64,000 nucleotides of DNA from an uncultured Granulosicoccus sp. GTDB taxonomy: Bacteria > Pseudomonadota > Gammaproteobacteria > Granulosicoccales > Granulosicoccaceae. Made by a program: the position numbers and the translations under genes. Position 1 is the stretch's first letter. The number at the start of each line of letters is the position of its first letter. The stretch lies in assembly GCA_937991945.1 (NCBI GenBank), contig CALKLO010000011.1:1-64000 (forward strand), read 5' to 3'. The notes below the pieces were generated by a model. The model was not told the origin of the DNA. It saw nothing but the letters and a program-made list of their open reading frames with translations, and did not search any database. This document shows, in pieces, positions 35,678-45,095 of the stretch.

Positions 35678-37297
35678 ATGAAAAACCTCTTATTGACCGC
35701 TGTCGTCGCATTAGGACTTGGCGGTGGTGCTTGGAAATATCAAAATCCAGAAGGTACTCTGGATGATTTGCGCCAACAAGCCACAAACGGCGTTGATCGC
35801 CTCAAAATGGGATTCGACACGGTTAGAGCGTCCAATCCGGCATTAGTCCAAAAAAATACAACACAGCAAGTGGTCGCAGAAAACCGCCAATCAGAGATCT
35901 CTGATGCGCTCGACAACCGCTTGGCCACATTAGAAGCGCTTGTATTGTCACCCAACGATGATGATCCAAGCACCGATATCGTTGCTCTGAATTCAGGATC
36001 AGGCGCCTCAGACACCAAGCTAGACACTGTACTGTCCTCTATTGACGCGATGTCAGTAAGCAACGAAGCTTCCCTGGCTCGAATTGATGCCATCGATAAC
36101 CGACTAGACCTCATGATGCGTCGGCTTGATGAGCAAACCTATGCGACTGATATTTCGGGCATTCAAGAAGGGCTACAGACACTGGGTGCTGATGTTCTAG
36201 AACTACAGAGCAGTGTCAAAGAGCAACAGGCTGGACTGGCTAGCGACATTGCAAACGTGAGCGAGCGCAGCAACTCTCTTAATAGCCGCTTAGACACACT
36301 GGCAGCCCTAGCGCCTAATGAAGGTAGCTCTGAGAACTCTAGCGATTCAGCGGCCTCTGGAACGGCTCTGGCATCGTTGAGCGCAGGCATTGATGAACGT
36401 TTTAGTGCGCTGGAAAAGCGACTACAAACCGTTAACGCGGATTCTCGTCGCATTGGTACGTTGAACGAACAGCTAACGAGCTTGAACGACGAAGTCGCCG
36501 CCATCAAAACGCAAAACGATAACAACGATCTCGCATTGAGTGGATTTAGCTCCGATATCGAAAAACTCAAGACAACCAGTGAGTCGTTATCCATCGAAAC
36601 GGTGCAAGCAGAAATTCGTGATCAGCTTGCAAGCGTTCAGACACAACTGGAGAACTCGCGTGAAACTGATAATTCAGCTGATCTAGAGGCGTTGATTGAC
36701 ACTTCTAGAAATCGTATTCGTACACTTGAGCAACGCGTTCAAGAGCTACCAGCCTCCTCCTCTGAAGCTGACAACGCATTGAAAATTCAAAGCGCCTTAG
36801 AATCTCAGATTAGCGCTTTAGAGCGTCGACTTGAGACGATAAACCAAAGAGATCCAGACTTGGCGAGCACACTGTCTACCGTTCAGGAGAAAGTTGAGCA
36901 GCTGGCATCACAAAGCTTTGTAACGAAGGAAGACCTTCGCGCTCAAAACGAAGGTGGAAAAAAGGTTGAATACAAAATCTATTTTGACACTAACAGCTCA
37001 AAGATCACGAGCGGTGCGGCAAACGTACTGAATTCGTTTATTGCTCAGGAAAAAAACCGTACTGTCGGTGTGTCCATTTTTGGCTTCACCGATCGTAGTG
37101 GCTCTGCGTTTTACAACCAGAAGCTTGCAGAGCAACGCGCGACTAACGTTCGTTCGTTTCTGATTCAAAACGGTATGGATTACACGAAAATCAAAGCACT
37201 GACGGGACTTGGTGAAGATGCAGCAGCAGCTGTTCTGCCAGACAACGCTGAAGATTCACAACAGCGAGTTGTCGTACTCTATTCAGAGCAGCCTTAA
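35678..37297 (+). CDS. OmpA-family C-terminal domain protein with long coiled-coil
   Basis: A 539-residue envelope protein. I use the ATG at 35678, which places the hydrophobic segment NLLLTAVVALGLGGGAW at the very N-terminus as a signal anchor or signal peptide. Residues ~50-420 are Ser/Asp/Glu/Leu-rich with heptad-like spacing, predicted coiled coil (SLNSRLDTLAALA, LEKRLQTVNADSRR, ISALERRLETINQ). The last ~110 residues are an OmpA-like peptidoglycan-binding domain: YKIYFDTNSSKITSGAA, IFGFTDRSGSAFYNQKLAEQ, RATNVRSFLIQNG. The likely role is a fibrous link between inner membrane and cell wall. No partner is evident; it stands between glgB and pncA. Confidence 0.8.
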   Translation: MKNLLLTAVVALGLGGGAWKYQNPEGTLDDLRQQATNGVDRLKMGFDTVRASNPALVQKNTTQQVVAENRQSEISDALDNRLATLEALVLSPNDDDPSTDIVALNSGSGASDTKLDTVLSSIDAMSVSNEASLARIDAIDNRLDLMMRRLDEQTYATDISGIQEGLQTLGADVLELQSSVKEQQAGLASDIANVSERSNSLNSRLDTLAALAPNEGSSENSSDSAASGTALASLSAGIDERFSALEKRLQTVNADSRRIGTLNEQLTSLNDEVAAIKTQNDNNDLALSGFSSDIEKLKTTSESLSIETVQAEIRDQLASVQTQLENSRETDNSADLEALIDTSRNRIRTLEQRVQELPASSSEADNALKIQSALESQISALERRLETINQRDPDLASTLSTVQEKVEQLASQSFVTKEDLRAQNEGGKKVEYKIYFDTNSSKITSGAANVLNSFIAQEKNRTVGVSIFGFTDRSGSAFYNQKLAEQRATNVRSFLIQNGMDYTKIKALTGLGEDAAAAVLPDNAEDSQQRVVVLYSEQP

Positions 37298-37321
37298 CTT
37301 TCGCCACTTGCGGACACCCTC

Positions 37322-37939
37322 ATGACCTTGCCAGATATAAAAGACACTGATTGCTTACTCATCATCGATGTGCAAAAAGACTTCTGTACTGGCGGGTCGT
37401 TAGCGGTTCCTGATGCCGAGGCGATATTGCCTTGGATCAACACCAACGGTGAGCACTTCAACAACATCGTGCTCACTCAAGACTGGCATCCAGCAGGACA
37501 TTCCAGCTTTGCCAGTGTCCACGACAAACAGGCACCCTTTGACACCATCACTATGCCCTACGGTGACCAAATGCTGTGGCCGGACCACTGCGTTCAAGGA
37601 ACTGATGGTGCTCACTTTCACGATGAGCTAAAAACAACAGCAGCCCAACTGGTCATTCGCAAAGGATTCAGAACCGATATAGATTCGTATTCTGCTTTTT
37701 ATGAAAATGATCACGTAACAACCACAGGGCTTAGCGGCTATCTAAAAGAACGGGGTGTGCAACGCGTGTTCTGTGTGGGCCTAGCGCTGGACTACTGTGT
37801 ACGATTCTCAGCGCTAGATGCACGGCGTGAAGGCTTTGAGACCGTGGTTGTAGAAGCTGGCTGCCGAGGCATAAACGCCAACGGCTCAAACGACGACGCC
37901 CGCGAAGCCATGCAATCGGCGGGCGTACAACTACTTTAG
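37322..37939 (+). CDS. pncA: Nicotinamidase
   Basis: An isochorismatase-fold amidase converting nicotinamide to nicotinate for NAD salvage, 205 residues. The catalytic triad can be read: Asp in LLIIDVQKDF, Lys in VIRKGF, Cys in GLALDYCVRFSA. The zinc site lies in TQDWHPAGHSSF, and WPDHCVQGTDGAHFH is typical of PncA rather than generic isochorismatases. It starts 24 bp after the OmpA-like gene and may be read from the same transcript. It converges on the sugar kinase gene. Confidence 0.94.
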   Translation: MTLPDIKDTDCLLIIDVQKDFCTGGSLAVPDAEAILPWINTNGEHFNNIVLTQDWHPAGHSSFASVHDKQAPFDTITMPYGDQMLWPDHCVQGTDGAHFHDELKTTAAQLVIRKGFRTDIDSYSAFYENDHVTTTGLSGYLKERGVQRVFCVGLALDYCVRFSALDARREGFETVVVEAGCRGINANGSNDDAREAMQSAGVQLL

Positions 37940-37959
37940 TTAAAGCGATATTTCACAGC

Positions 37960-38910
37960 TTAGGAGCCTTTCCACGCCTCAATGTCTGCCAAGGTGGGCA
38001 GATCAGCACCTGAGCGTGTGCACGTAATAGCCGCCGCTAGCGTGGCAAAATCGACCCACTCTTGGATATTGGCGTCAGCCATCGATAGCTTGCCGTTGCT
38101 GATGCAGCCGTTTGCGAACAACCAGTGAAGGCTGGCCGCTTGAAATGTATCGCCTGCACCGACTGTGTCAGAAACCTTAATAGACGGCGGTGTTGATCTG
38201 GCTTTTCTGCCATCAGCAACGTAAACCGTTGCGCCATTGCCGCCTTCTGTAACAGCAACCGCTTGCGCGCCCAAAGCCAGCGTGTCAGCAGCAAAAGACT
38301 CAAACGATTTATCAGCACCAAATAACGTCTTAATATCTTCATCGCTGGCTTTGACAAAGTCTGCCACGGCTGCAATTTTTTCAAACGACTCTCGCCAAAC
38401 TGCTAGATCAGGTTGCACGCCAGCCCGGATGTTGGGATCGTAGGAGATAACCCTGGCGCCTGTTTCACGTTCAGCCAATGCCCGTAATGCAGAGCATGTA
38501 GGCTCCACAGCCGTTGAGTAAGAGCCAAAATGCAAAACTGCGAGCTCATCGGGGAATTGTTTGGGTAGCTCAGCAGCTGTTAGCGATGTGTCTGCAGTGT
38601 TGTCCGTATAGAAGGCATAGTTAGCAGAACCGTCATCGTTCTTTCTAATCATGGCCAAGGTGCTGTTCAATTCAGACGGTATGACCCAATCGCTGAGAAT
38701 GCCATTAGCCTCAATGTATTTGCTGATTCCCTGACCAATGTCATCGGTTGAGTTTTTGCACAGGTAGCCGGCTTTGTTACCAAGACGGGACAGCCCAACA
38801 GCCACATTCAGAGGAGAACCACCAACATGGCCCTGCAGGCCAACTTCTCCGATCGCCGCAGTTGGCGCATGAAACAAATCGACAAGTATGTCGCCACAGC
38901 TAATAAACAC
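37960..38910 (-). CDS. PfkB-family carbohydrate kinase (fructokinase-like)
   Basis: A ribokinase/PfkB-family sugar kinase of 316 residues. The N-terminal sugar-binding signature is GGSPLNVAVGLSRLG, and the C-terminal ATP/anion-hole motif is VSDTVGAGDTFQAA with the catalytic Asp of GAGD. The opening SCGDILVDLF and overall pattern resemble fructokinases. Exact substrate specificity (fructose, 2-keto-3-deoxygluconate, ribose) cannot be settled by eye. It is monocistronic on the minus strand and converges on pncA without an obvious hairpin. Confidence 0.87.
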   Translation of the reverse strand: MFISCGDILVDLFHAPTAAIGEVGLQGHVGGSPLNVAVGLSRLGNKAGYLCKNSTDDIGQGISKYIEANGILSDWVIPSELNSTLAMIRKNDDGSANYAFYTDNTADTSLTAAELPKQFPDELAVLHFGSYSTAVEPTCSALRALAERETGARVISYDPNIRAGVQPDLAVWRESFEKIAAVADFVKASDEDIKTLFGADKSFESFAADTLALGAQAVAVTEGGNGATVYVADGRKARSTPPSIKVSDTVGAGDTFQAASLHWLFANGCISNGKLSMADANIQEWVDFATLAAAITCTRSGADLPTLADIEAWKGS

Positions 38911-39002
38911 AGGCTAATTAATCTCCGAATTAATGCTCAAACTGAGCGTCTTTGGGGCAAAGTATATCAAGCGTGCCAGCGCACAACCTGTACTCATGCT
39001 GC

Positions 39003-39887
39003 CTAGTCCTGTATCAGCTCGAACTGAATAAGTTCGTTTTGCGAAGCCTCTGGACTAACACCCAAACTAATGACTCCCTGCCCGTCGAGCACAATGGAAT
39101 CTCGACGTACAAAAAATGCCTGCAAGCCTCGTTTTTTTACGTATGTGCCGTTGGTACTTAAATCGTGAAGGACAAACTGACCATGCCGATATAAAATTTG
39201 CGCATGCTTGCGACTCGCTTCATCGTTTAGCACAGCAATCTGGTTGTCTTCCGCTCGTCCCATACAGACATCAGCACACTCAATGCCCGCGAATAACTGG
39301 GTTGAGCCGTATTCAATTTTTAACCGGTAATTAGACGATACCGCGGCAAGAAAGTCTTCCCGCGAGGAGAGTCTAGTTGCCGCACTTTCATCACGCCACA
39401 GCATGCGATGAATGGCGACAGGCTCTGGCACCCCTTTTACATCTATGGAGTAGACGCTAGAGACCAATATACGGTTGGCTCTTGATAGCTGGCTAACAGA
39501 ATCAGCCGTTGCAACAATTTCGTCCTCTCTGGCAAACTCTGCAACCCGCGCAGCCAAATTAACTGCATGACCATATATATCGCCACCATCGGGTATAACT
39601 TGGCCTGTATGGAACCCGACCCTTACCGATAACGCAATATCGACGTGACTCTGCTGAATCGCTTTAGCGCCTAAAAATGCCTCATCGCTACTGTTAAAGC
39701 TTGCCAGCACCGAATCCCCAACCGTTCTGAGTACTTTACCGCCATTGTTGGCTACAGCCCATTTCATTCGCGCAAGGCTGTCTGCCACCAACCGATGTGC
39801 CTGCTCATCGCCCACAGTGTCATACAAAGCAGAACTGCTGCCGATGTCGGCAAACAAGATAGTCAACGATTGCGAGGTTTCGCTCAT
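39003..39887 (-). CDS. Class III adenylate/guanylate cyclase with C-terminal FHA domain
   Basis: A soluble signalling protein of 294 residues. Residues ~8-170 form a class III nucleotidyl cyclase catalytic domain: ILFADIGSS (metal Asp 14), LRTVGDSVLASF (second metal Asp), VRVGFHTGQV, DIYGHAVNLAARVAEFA. Residues ~205-285 form a forkhead-associated phosphothreonine-binding domain: CMGRAEDNQI, EASRKHAQI, LHDLSTNGTYVKK. The cyclase would make cAMP or cGMP; substrate specificity cannot be read with confidence. The FHA domain suggests control by, or docking to, a Ser/Thr-phosphorylated partner. No kinase or phosphatase gene lies nearby. It diverges from the oxygenase gene at 39965. Confidence 0.9.
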   Translation of the reverse strand: MSETSQSLTILFADIGSSSALYDTVGDEQAHRLVADSLARMKWAVANNGGKVLRTVGDSVLASFNSSDEAFLGAKAIQQSHVDIALSVRVGFHTGQVIPDGGDIYGHAVNLAARVAEFAREDEIVATADSVSQLSRANRILVSSVYSIDVKGVPEPVAIHRMLWRDESAATRLSSREDFLAAVSSNYRLKIEYGSTQLFAGIECADVCMGRAEDNQIAVLNDEASRKHAQILYRHGQFVLHDLSTNGTYVKKRGLQAFFVRRDSIVLDGQGVISLGVSPEASQNELIQFELIQD

Positions 39888-39964
39888 GGGACAATGGTAG
39901 CGCAGCTGAGCCGTCTAGGCTGGTATCATCGATAATCCGCAGTACATCAGATACGGTTATTCCA

Positions 39965-40816
39965 ATGACTGAACTTGTTGCAGTAGACTTTACCGCTCCC
40001 GATGCAGAAGAAAAATTTGTTCAATCCTTACGTGCTACAGGCTTTGGTGTCTTAAAAAACCACCCTATTGCTGAATCCAGCGTAAGCAGCATTTATGAAA
40101 ATTGGTCAGGCTTTTTCAACGGTACGGACAAAGACAACTTTCTTTTCGATCCAGAAAAGTATGACGGCTTTTTTCCTCGGGCCTTAGCGGAAACGGCCAA
40201 AGGAAATACTGTGCGCGACATTAAGGAATATTTCCACTTCTACCCATGGGGTCGATGTCCTGAAGCGCTAAAAGCTGAACTTGACGACTACTATGCGTCG
40301 ACTATTGATTTCGCATCCACCTTGCTAGCGTGGGTCGAACGACAAACACCCAAAGATGTTGCCAATGGTTTCCACGAACCTCTGTCCAACATGATTAACG
40401 GCAGCACCCAATCGCTACTGCGTGTATTACATTACCCACCCATAGAAAACGACGAAGAACCCGATGCTATTCGAGCAGGTGCGCACGAAGACATCAATCT
40501 ACTCACACTACTTCCTGCTGCCAACGAGCCGGGTCTACAGGTTAAATCCAAAGATGGAAGCTGGCTAGATGTTCCTTGTGATTTTGGAAATCTAATTATT
40601 AACATTGGTGACATGCTTCAGGAGGCATCAGGTGGTTATTTTCCATCCACCACTCACCGTGTTATCAACCCCGAAGGCCATGACTCGCGACGTGCGCGTA
40701 TCAGCCTGCCTTTGTTTCTTCATCCCCGCCCCGATGTGGTTCTATCTGAGCGACATACCGCCGGCTCCTACCTTCAGGAAAGACTGGCAGAACTGAGAAG
40801 TTCAGATAAAAAATAG
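39965..40816 (+). CDS. 2-oxoglutarate/Fe(II)-dependent oxygenase (isopenicillin-N-synthase-like)
   Basis: A non-heme iron oxygenase of 283 residues with the double-stranded beta-helix iron triad: His and Asp in GAHEDINLLTLLP and the distal His in TTHRVINPEG. The co-substrate Arg follows in RRARISLPLFLHPRPD. The N-terminal part (GFGVLKNHPI) matches the IPNS/GA-oxidase-like family. The substrate is unknown; bacterial relatives act on small metabolites. The following SDR gene is 48 bp away in the same direction, so the two may form a small operon, with hydroxylation followed by oxidation as a guess. Confidence 0.88.
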   Translation: MTELVAVDFTAPDAEEKFVQSLRATGFGVLKNHPIAESSVSSIYENWSGFFNGTDKDNFLFDPEKYDGFFPRALAETAKGNTVRDIKEYFHFYPWGRCPEALKAELDDYYASTIDFASTLLAWVERQTPKDVANGFHEPLSNMINGSTQSLLRVLHYPPIENDEEPDAIRAGAHEDINLLTLLPAANEPGLQVKSKDGSWLDVPCDFGNLIINIGDMLQEASGGYFPSTTHRVINPEGHDSRRARISLPLFLHPRPDVVLSERHTAGSYLQERLAELRSSDKK

Positions 40817-40864
40817 AGCTACCCCTTTTTTAGATTTCACATAACTTAAGGATATTCAAACGCT

Positions 40865-41611
40865 ATGACACAGATCGCTCTCGTTACAGGCGCAGGCTCA
40901 GGAATAGGTCAACAAACAGCACTAGCCTTGGCCAAAGCCGGATTTCATGTCGTACTTACAGGCAGAAGAGAATCAGCGCTTAACGAGACAATCGCTTTGG
41001 CAGACAATGCAGCATCGATGACTGCTATCAGCTGCGACGTGACTCAAAGCGATTCTGTCGATGCACTCTATGCGAGCATCGAAAAGCAGCATGGCAGATT
41101 GGACGTTTTGTTTAACAACGCAGGCACTAACGTCCCTGCTATGACTATCGATAAACTGACCGTTGATCAATGGCGTCAAGTTATCGATGTTAACCTAACG
41201 GGTGCATTTTTAAGTGCACGAGGCGCGTTTGCACTGATGCGTAAGCAAAGCCCTCAAGGCGGACGTATCATCAACAACGGTTCTATTTCAGCGTATGTTC
41301 CAAGACCGGGTTCGGTACCCTACACAGTTTCAAAACATGCCATAACAGGACTCACGCGCACCTTATCTCTAGATGGGCGTGCTTTTAACATTGCATGTGG
41401 CCAGATAGATATCGGCAACACCGCTTCTGACATGACTGAACAAATGAATTCAGGCGTGCCACAGGCCGATGGTTCCATCAAGCCTGAACCCACAATGGAC
41501 ACGAGTCACGTAGCCGATGCTGTGGTTAACATGGCGCAGCTTCCATTAAACGCCAACGTACAGTTCATGACAATCATGGCCTCAGCCATGCCGTTCATCG
41601 GACGCGGCTAA
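40865..41611 (+). CDS. Short-chain dehydrogenase/reductase
   Basis: A classical SDR of 248 residues. The cofactor motif is [20 protein letters not shown], then FNNAGTN. The catalytic Ser is in IINNGSIS, and the Tyr-x3-Lys is in [12 protein letters not shown]. The sequence after the first strand ([10 protein letters not shown]) has Arg-Arg, compatible with NADP(H). The substrate is unknown. It follows the 2OG oxygenase gene and ends at a strong hairpin shared with the convergent antiporter gene. Confidence 0.92.
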   Translation: MTQIALVTGAGSGIGQQTALALAKAGFHVVLTGRRESALNETIALADNAASMTAISCDVTQSDSVDALYASIEKQHGRLDVLFNNAGTNVPAMTIDKLTVDQWRQVIDVNLTGAFLSARGAFALMRKQSPQGGRIINNGSISAYVPRPGSVPYTVSKHAITGLTRTLSLDGRAFNIACGQIDIGNTASDMTEQMNSGVPQADGSIKPEPTMDTSHVADAVVNMAQLPLNANVQFMTIMASAMPFIGRG

Positions 41612-41614
41612 CAA

Positions 41615-41639
41615 ACAACGCTTATTTATTAAGCGTTGT
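41615..41639. terminator. Bidirectional terminator between SDR and antiporter genes
   Basis: A perfect 10-bp stem ACAACGCTTA / TAAGCGTTGT with a 5-nt loop, starting 4 nt after the SDR stop and including the stop codon of the convergent antiporter gene. Flanking T runs are short. Confidence 0.65.
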
Positions 41640-43199
41640 CGTTATTTCATTCAGCGTATGGGTCGCGAAATCGCGGCCCACATCGCGATATAAGTAGAAC
41701 GCAATACATCCCATCGCTTCAAGTTCAGCGGCTTCATCGGGAAACCTTGCAGACACTGCCAGAGTGTTTTTGAAGTTAAGCTCACGCGCCAATCTAGCTA
41801 CGTGCATATTCTCAGAGTGGTTACTCAAACACACCATAATGAGTTCGCAATTAACCAGGTTCGTATGGTCCCAAAAGTCTCTATCTGATGCATCGCCGTG
41901 GATGCATTGCCAACCGTTTTCGGTTCGCTCTAGGGCGACTTTATACTTTTCTTCAATACCGACAATACGATTATGACCTGCATCGCGCAGTTCATCATAA
42001 GCACCTCGACCGACTCGCCCCATTCCCATAATGGCTATGGAGGCGTCGCCTAGCGAACCGATAACCTCTTCAGGTAAACGCGTGTCACGCTCATGCACAC
42101 GCAATCTATCACTGCACTTTATGTACAACTCGTGCGCACGGCGGTTGATCGGTGTCGCCAAAACGTAGGAGATAGCCATGGCCAGCGCAACTGTGGTCAG
42201 CCATTGATCGCCAAGAATACCGGCCTCTTGTGCGATAACCGTGACAATTAGACCGAACTCACTGTAGGAAAATAAACTCAAACCAGACAGCCAACCGGTT
42301 CTGGCACGAAGCCCAAACGCGGTTAATAAACCAAAGTAGATGATGGGTCGCAAAACAATTAATGCTCCCAATACAATAGCGACATACAACAGTTCTAAAC
42401 TCGGTATGCCGTAGTATCCGATTTGTAAAAAGAAGCCTATGAGCAGCAGATTCTTAAGTCCTGACAATCGATCATAAATCTCTTTTGCCCGAGCTTTGTC
42501 AGCACGTTCTAACAGCATGCCCATGATTAAGGCGCCTAATCCAGCCTTTAGATCAACAAACTCAAAGAGCTCTCCTGCACCAAACGCAAACACAATGCCC
42601 GACAATAAGAGCAATTCACCATGACCGATAATGGGCAATAGTTTACGTATTAACGGAATGCACAAAGGCAGACCTAATAAAAGAAGTGCCCAAGGCGTTG
42701 GCAGGTAGTCTGCGGTAACGACAAGATAGATCACAGCAAATACATCTTGAACAACCAAAATACCGATGGCTATAGAGGCATAAAAAGAGGTTGTTTCGCC
42801 CCGCTCCTCAAATAATTTAACGGCCAGTACCGTGCTCGAAAATGACAAGGCAAAAGCCAGAGTCCAAGGAGCCGCAGCATGTTCAAACGACAAGGGCTCG
42901 TACATCATGCCCACAATGTATATAACAGCCGTGGTAAGCGGTATTGCGATGACCATATGCAATATCGCTGAGCCCCAGACATAACGCGGCTTTAAATCAC
43001 GAGGATTAAGTTTGAGCCCAATAGTAAATAGCAGTAAAAGAATACCTGCATCTGCCAACGGTGCTAATGCTTCCGACGAACCAACGCCTAAGGCATTAGC
43101 GCAGAATCCTGCTAATAAGTATCCGAGTAACGGAGGGTACCCGAAACGGTTAAATAGTAAACCCGCAGCAAATGCTGCGGCAACGACGATGGGCTCCAT
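41622..43199 (-). CDS. CPA2-family cation/proton antiporter with TrkA-N (RCK) domain
   Basis: A KefB/YbaL-like monovalent cation:proton antiporter of 525 residues. About 12 hydrophobic helices (residues ~1-370) include the CPA2 pattern (FALSFSSTVLAVKLFEERGE, LGALIMGMLL). A cytoplasmic nucleotide-binding TrkA-N domain follows (SIAIMGMGRVGRGAYDELRDAG). K+ is the likely cation, but sequence alone does not prove it. It is the last gene of a leftward run pyrC-pyrE-M20-antiporter, 18 bp after the peptidase gene. Confidence 0.9.
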   Translation of the reverse strand: MEPIVVAAAFAAGLLFNRFGYPPLLGYLLAGFCANALGVGSSEALAPLADAGILLLLFTIGLKLNPRDLKPRYVWGSAILHMVIAIPLTTAVIYIVGMMYEPLSFEHAAAPWTLAFALSFSSTVLAVKLFEERGETTSFYASIAIGILVVQDVFAVIYLVVTADYLPTPWALLLLGLPLCIPLIRKLLPIIGHGELLLLSGIVFAFGAGELFEFVDLKAGLGALIMGMLLERADKARAKEIYDRLSGLKNLLLIGFFLQIGYYGIPSLELLYVAIVLGALIVLRPIIYFGLLTAFGLRARTGWLSGLSLFSYSEFGLIVTVIAQEAGILGDQWLTTVALAMAISYVLATPINRRAHELYIKCSDRLRVHERDTRLPEEVIGSLGDASIAIMGMGRVGRGAYDELRDAGHNRIVGIEEKYKVALERTENGWQCIHGDASDRDFWDHTNLVNCELIMVCLSNHSENMHVARLARELNFKNTLAVSARFPDEAAELEAMGCIAFYLYRDVGRDFATHTLNEITTTLNK

Positions 43200-43217
43200 A
43201 GCGGACGCTCAGCAGTG

Positions 43218-44393
43218 TTAGCGATTTAATGGCATTGAGGCGTCGACAAGATTCACCCAATATTGGCAACCATAACGAATCGCGTCGTCATTGAAGTCAT
43301 ATTCAGGATGATGCAAATTGGCTGAATCACCATTGCCAATAAAAATGAAAGCACCTGGTCGCTCGTTCAACATGTACGAAAAATCCTCGGCACCCATCAT
43401 AGGGTCTCGATTGTCATCCACTTTCTCGTGCCCCACTACCTGCCTGGCAACGGTTACTGCAAACTCAGTTTGTGCTTCATGATTAACCGTCGGCGGGTAG
43501 CCGTCCCGGTAATCTACATCAGCCGTAGCATTGAATACAGTGGCTGTTTGCTGAGCAATTTCTATAACTCGTTTCTTCGCTTCGAGCCGAACGTTTTCAT
43601 CGAATGCGCGTAACGTTCCCCGCATGCGCACCGACTGAGGAATAACGTTATAGGCTTCGCCTTCAACTTCCATCGTGGTCACCGAGATGACCAACGGGTC
43701 TATCGGCCGAACACCACGTGAGGTAATACTTTGCAACGCCAGCACTGTGTGCGACGCTATAACAACTGGGTCAATACACACGTGTGGCATAGCGGCATGC
43801 CCACCTTGGCCTTTGATGATGATGTCAAACTCATCGGCTGCAGCCATAAGAGGCCCAGGCCGTATAGCAAATTCACCCAACGGCAAATTCGGCATATTGT
43901 GCATGCCATACACTTCATCAATGTCAAAGCGTTCCATCATGCCGTCTTGCACCATGGCCAGACCGCCAGCACCGCCTTCTTCTGCGGGTTGAAATATAAC
44001 GACAACCGAGCCATCGAAGTCTCGCGAATCAGCCAAAGCACGTGCAGCACCCAGTAGCATCGCTGTGTGGCCATCATGCCCGCAGGCATGCATTTTTCCA
44101 GGTGTTTGCGACGCCCACTGTGCATCGGTTGCTTCAATAATTGGCAGCGCGTCCATATCGGCGCGCAGCCCTATGGTTTTTCCGGAAAGTTGTGCGCGCC
44201 CTTTGATCACGCCCACAACACCGGTCTTACCAATTCCCTCAACGACTTCGTCTACGCCAAACTCGCGCAACTTATCTGCAACGAACTTCGCCGTGCGATG
44301 TACGTCATAACCAAGCTCCGGATTCTTGTGAATATCACGTCGCCAAGCGGTGATCTCTGGCAACATATTATCGAGCCGATCTGGAGTGGTCAT
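43218..44393 (-). CDS. M20-family amidohydrolase (hippurate hydrolase / N-acyl-amino-acid amidohydrolase type)
   Basis: A metal-dependent aminoacylase-like enzyme of 391 residues. It begins LPEITAWRRDIHKNPELGYDVHRTA, as hippurate hydrolases do. Metal and catalytic residues appear in GLRADMDALPI, MHACGHDGHTAMLLGAA and FQPAEEGGAGG, and the C-terminal GAEDFSYML supplies another conserved block. It should cleave the amide of an N-acyl amino acid; the natural substrate is unknown. It lies 4 bp after pyrE and is probably co-transcribed with the pyrimidine genes. In principle it could deacetylate N-acetyl-L-glutamate from the DgcNA pathway, but there is no positional support. Confidence 0.92.
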   Translation of the reverse strand: MTTPDRLDNMLPEITAWRRDIHKNPELGYDVHRTAKFVADKLREFGVDEVVEGIGKTGVVGVIKGRAQLSGKTIGLRADMDALPIIEATDAQWASQTPGKMHACGHDGHTAMLLGAARALADSRDFDGSVVVIFQPAEEGGAGGLAMVQDGMMERFDIDEVYGMHNMPNLPLGEFAIRPGPLMAAADEFDIIIKGQGGHAAMPHVCIDPVVIASHTVLALQSITSRGVRPIDPLVISVTTMEVEGEAYNVIPQSVRMRGTLRAFDENVRLEAKKRVIEIAQQTATVFNATADVDYRDGYPPTVNHEAQTEFAVTVARQVVGHEKVDDNRDPMMGAEDFSYMLNERPGAFIFIGNGDSANLHHPEYDFNDDAIRYGCQYWVNLVDASMPLNR

Positions 44394-44397
44394 GGTG

Positions 44398-45093
44398 TTA
44401 TGCCTTTGGTTTGTAGTCGCCGCCGTGCTCAGCAGACCAAGTCAATGGATCGCGTAAAAAGGCTTCTACTTGCACGTGAGCTTCTTCAGGAAAGTGTCCT
44501 GCGGCTCTTGAAGCTGCTAAGACATCCCACCACGTAGCCAAATAATGCAAGTTCAATCCAGCCTTATCAAGATTTTCTGGGGTCTGCTTAAAAATATCGT
44601 AGTAGAAAACAACCAACGTGTGTTCAACAATACCACCCGCCTCACGGATAGCTTCGGCAAAACTCAGTTTAGATCCACCGTCGGTGGTTAGATCTTCAAC
44701 CAGCAATACACGCTGCCCTTCACTGATATCGCCTTCGATACGCGCATCACGACCAAAACCCTTAGGCTTCTTACGTACGTACTGCATCGGCAGTTGCATG
44801 CGATCACTGATCCAAGCTGCAAATGGTATGCCCGCGGTTTCACCACCCGCAATGGCGTCAAATGCCTCATAGCCGGTATTGCGTACCAATGTAGAGACTG
44901 CGAAATCCATTAATGTAGAGCGGATGCGCGGATAAGAAATCAGCTTACGACAGTCGATGTATACAGGACTTGCCAGACCTGATGTGAAAATGTATGGATC
45001 CTCAGGGCGGAAATGTACGGCCTTGATCTCCAGCAGCATTCTGGCGGTAATAGCCGCCATTTCTTCGCTAGAAGCGTAGGAAGTGTTAAACAT
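44398..45093 (-). CDS. pyrE: Orotate phosphoribosyltransferase
   Basis: Joins orotate to PRPP to form OMP in de novo pyrimidine synthesis, 231 residues. The PRPP-binding loop is [20 protein letters not shown], and [20 protein letters not shown] is the orotate-side segment. The catalytic flexible loop lies around [18 protein letters not shown]. The start lies 2 bp after the pyrC stop, so the pair is tightly linked. The protein is slightly longer than E. coli PyrE (213 residues) and resembles the alpha/gammaproteobacterial subtype with a C-terminal extension. Confidence 0.95.
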   Translation of the reverse strand: MFNTSYASSEEMAAITARMLLEIKAVHFRPEDPYIFTSGLASPVYIDCRKLISYPRIRSTLMDFAVSTLVRNTGYEAFDAIAGGETAGIPFAAWISDRMQLPMQYVRKKPKGFGRDARIEGDISEGQRVLLVEDLTTDGGSKLSFAEAIREAGGIVEHTLVVFYYDIFKQTPENLDKAGLNLHYLATWWDVLAASRAAGHFPEEAHVQVEAFLRDPLTWSAEHGGDYKPKA

Positions 45094-45095
45094 TT

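Noticed and set aside
36163..36594. Minus-strand frame of 143 codons within the OmpA-like gene
   Set aside because: Antisense of a repetitive Ser/Leu-rich coiled-coil coding region; such regions readily give long false frames.
43675..43992. Plus-strand open frames of 105-108 codons opposite the M20 peptidase gene
   Set aside because: They are antisense shadows of a well-conserved enzyme gene with clear catalytic motifs.
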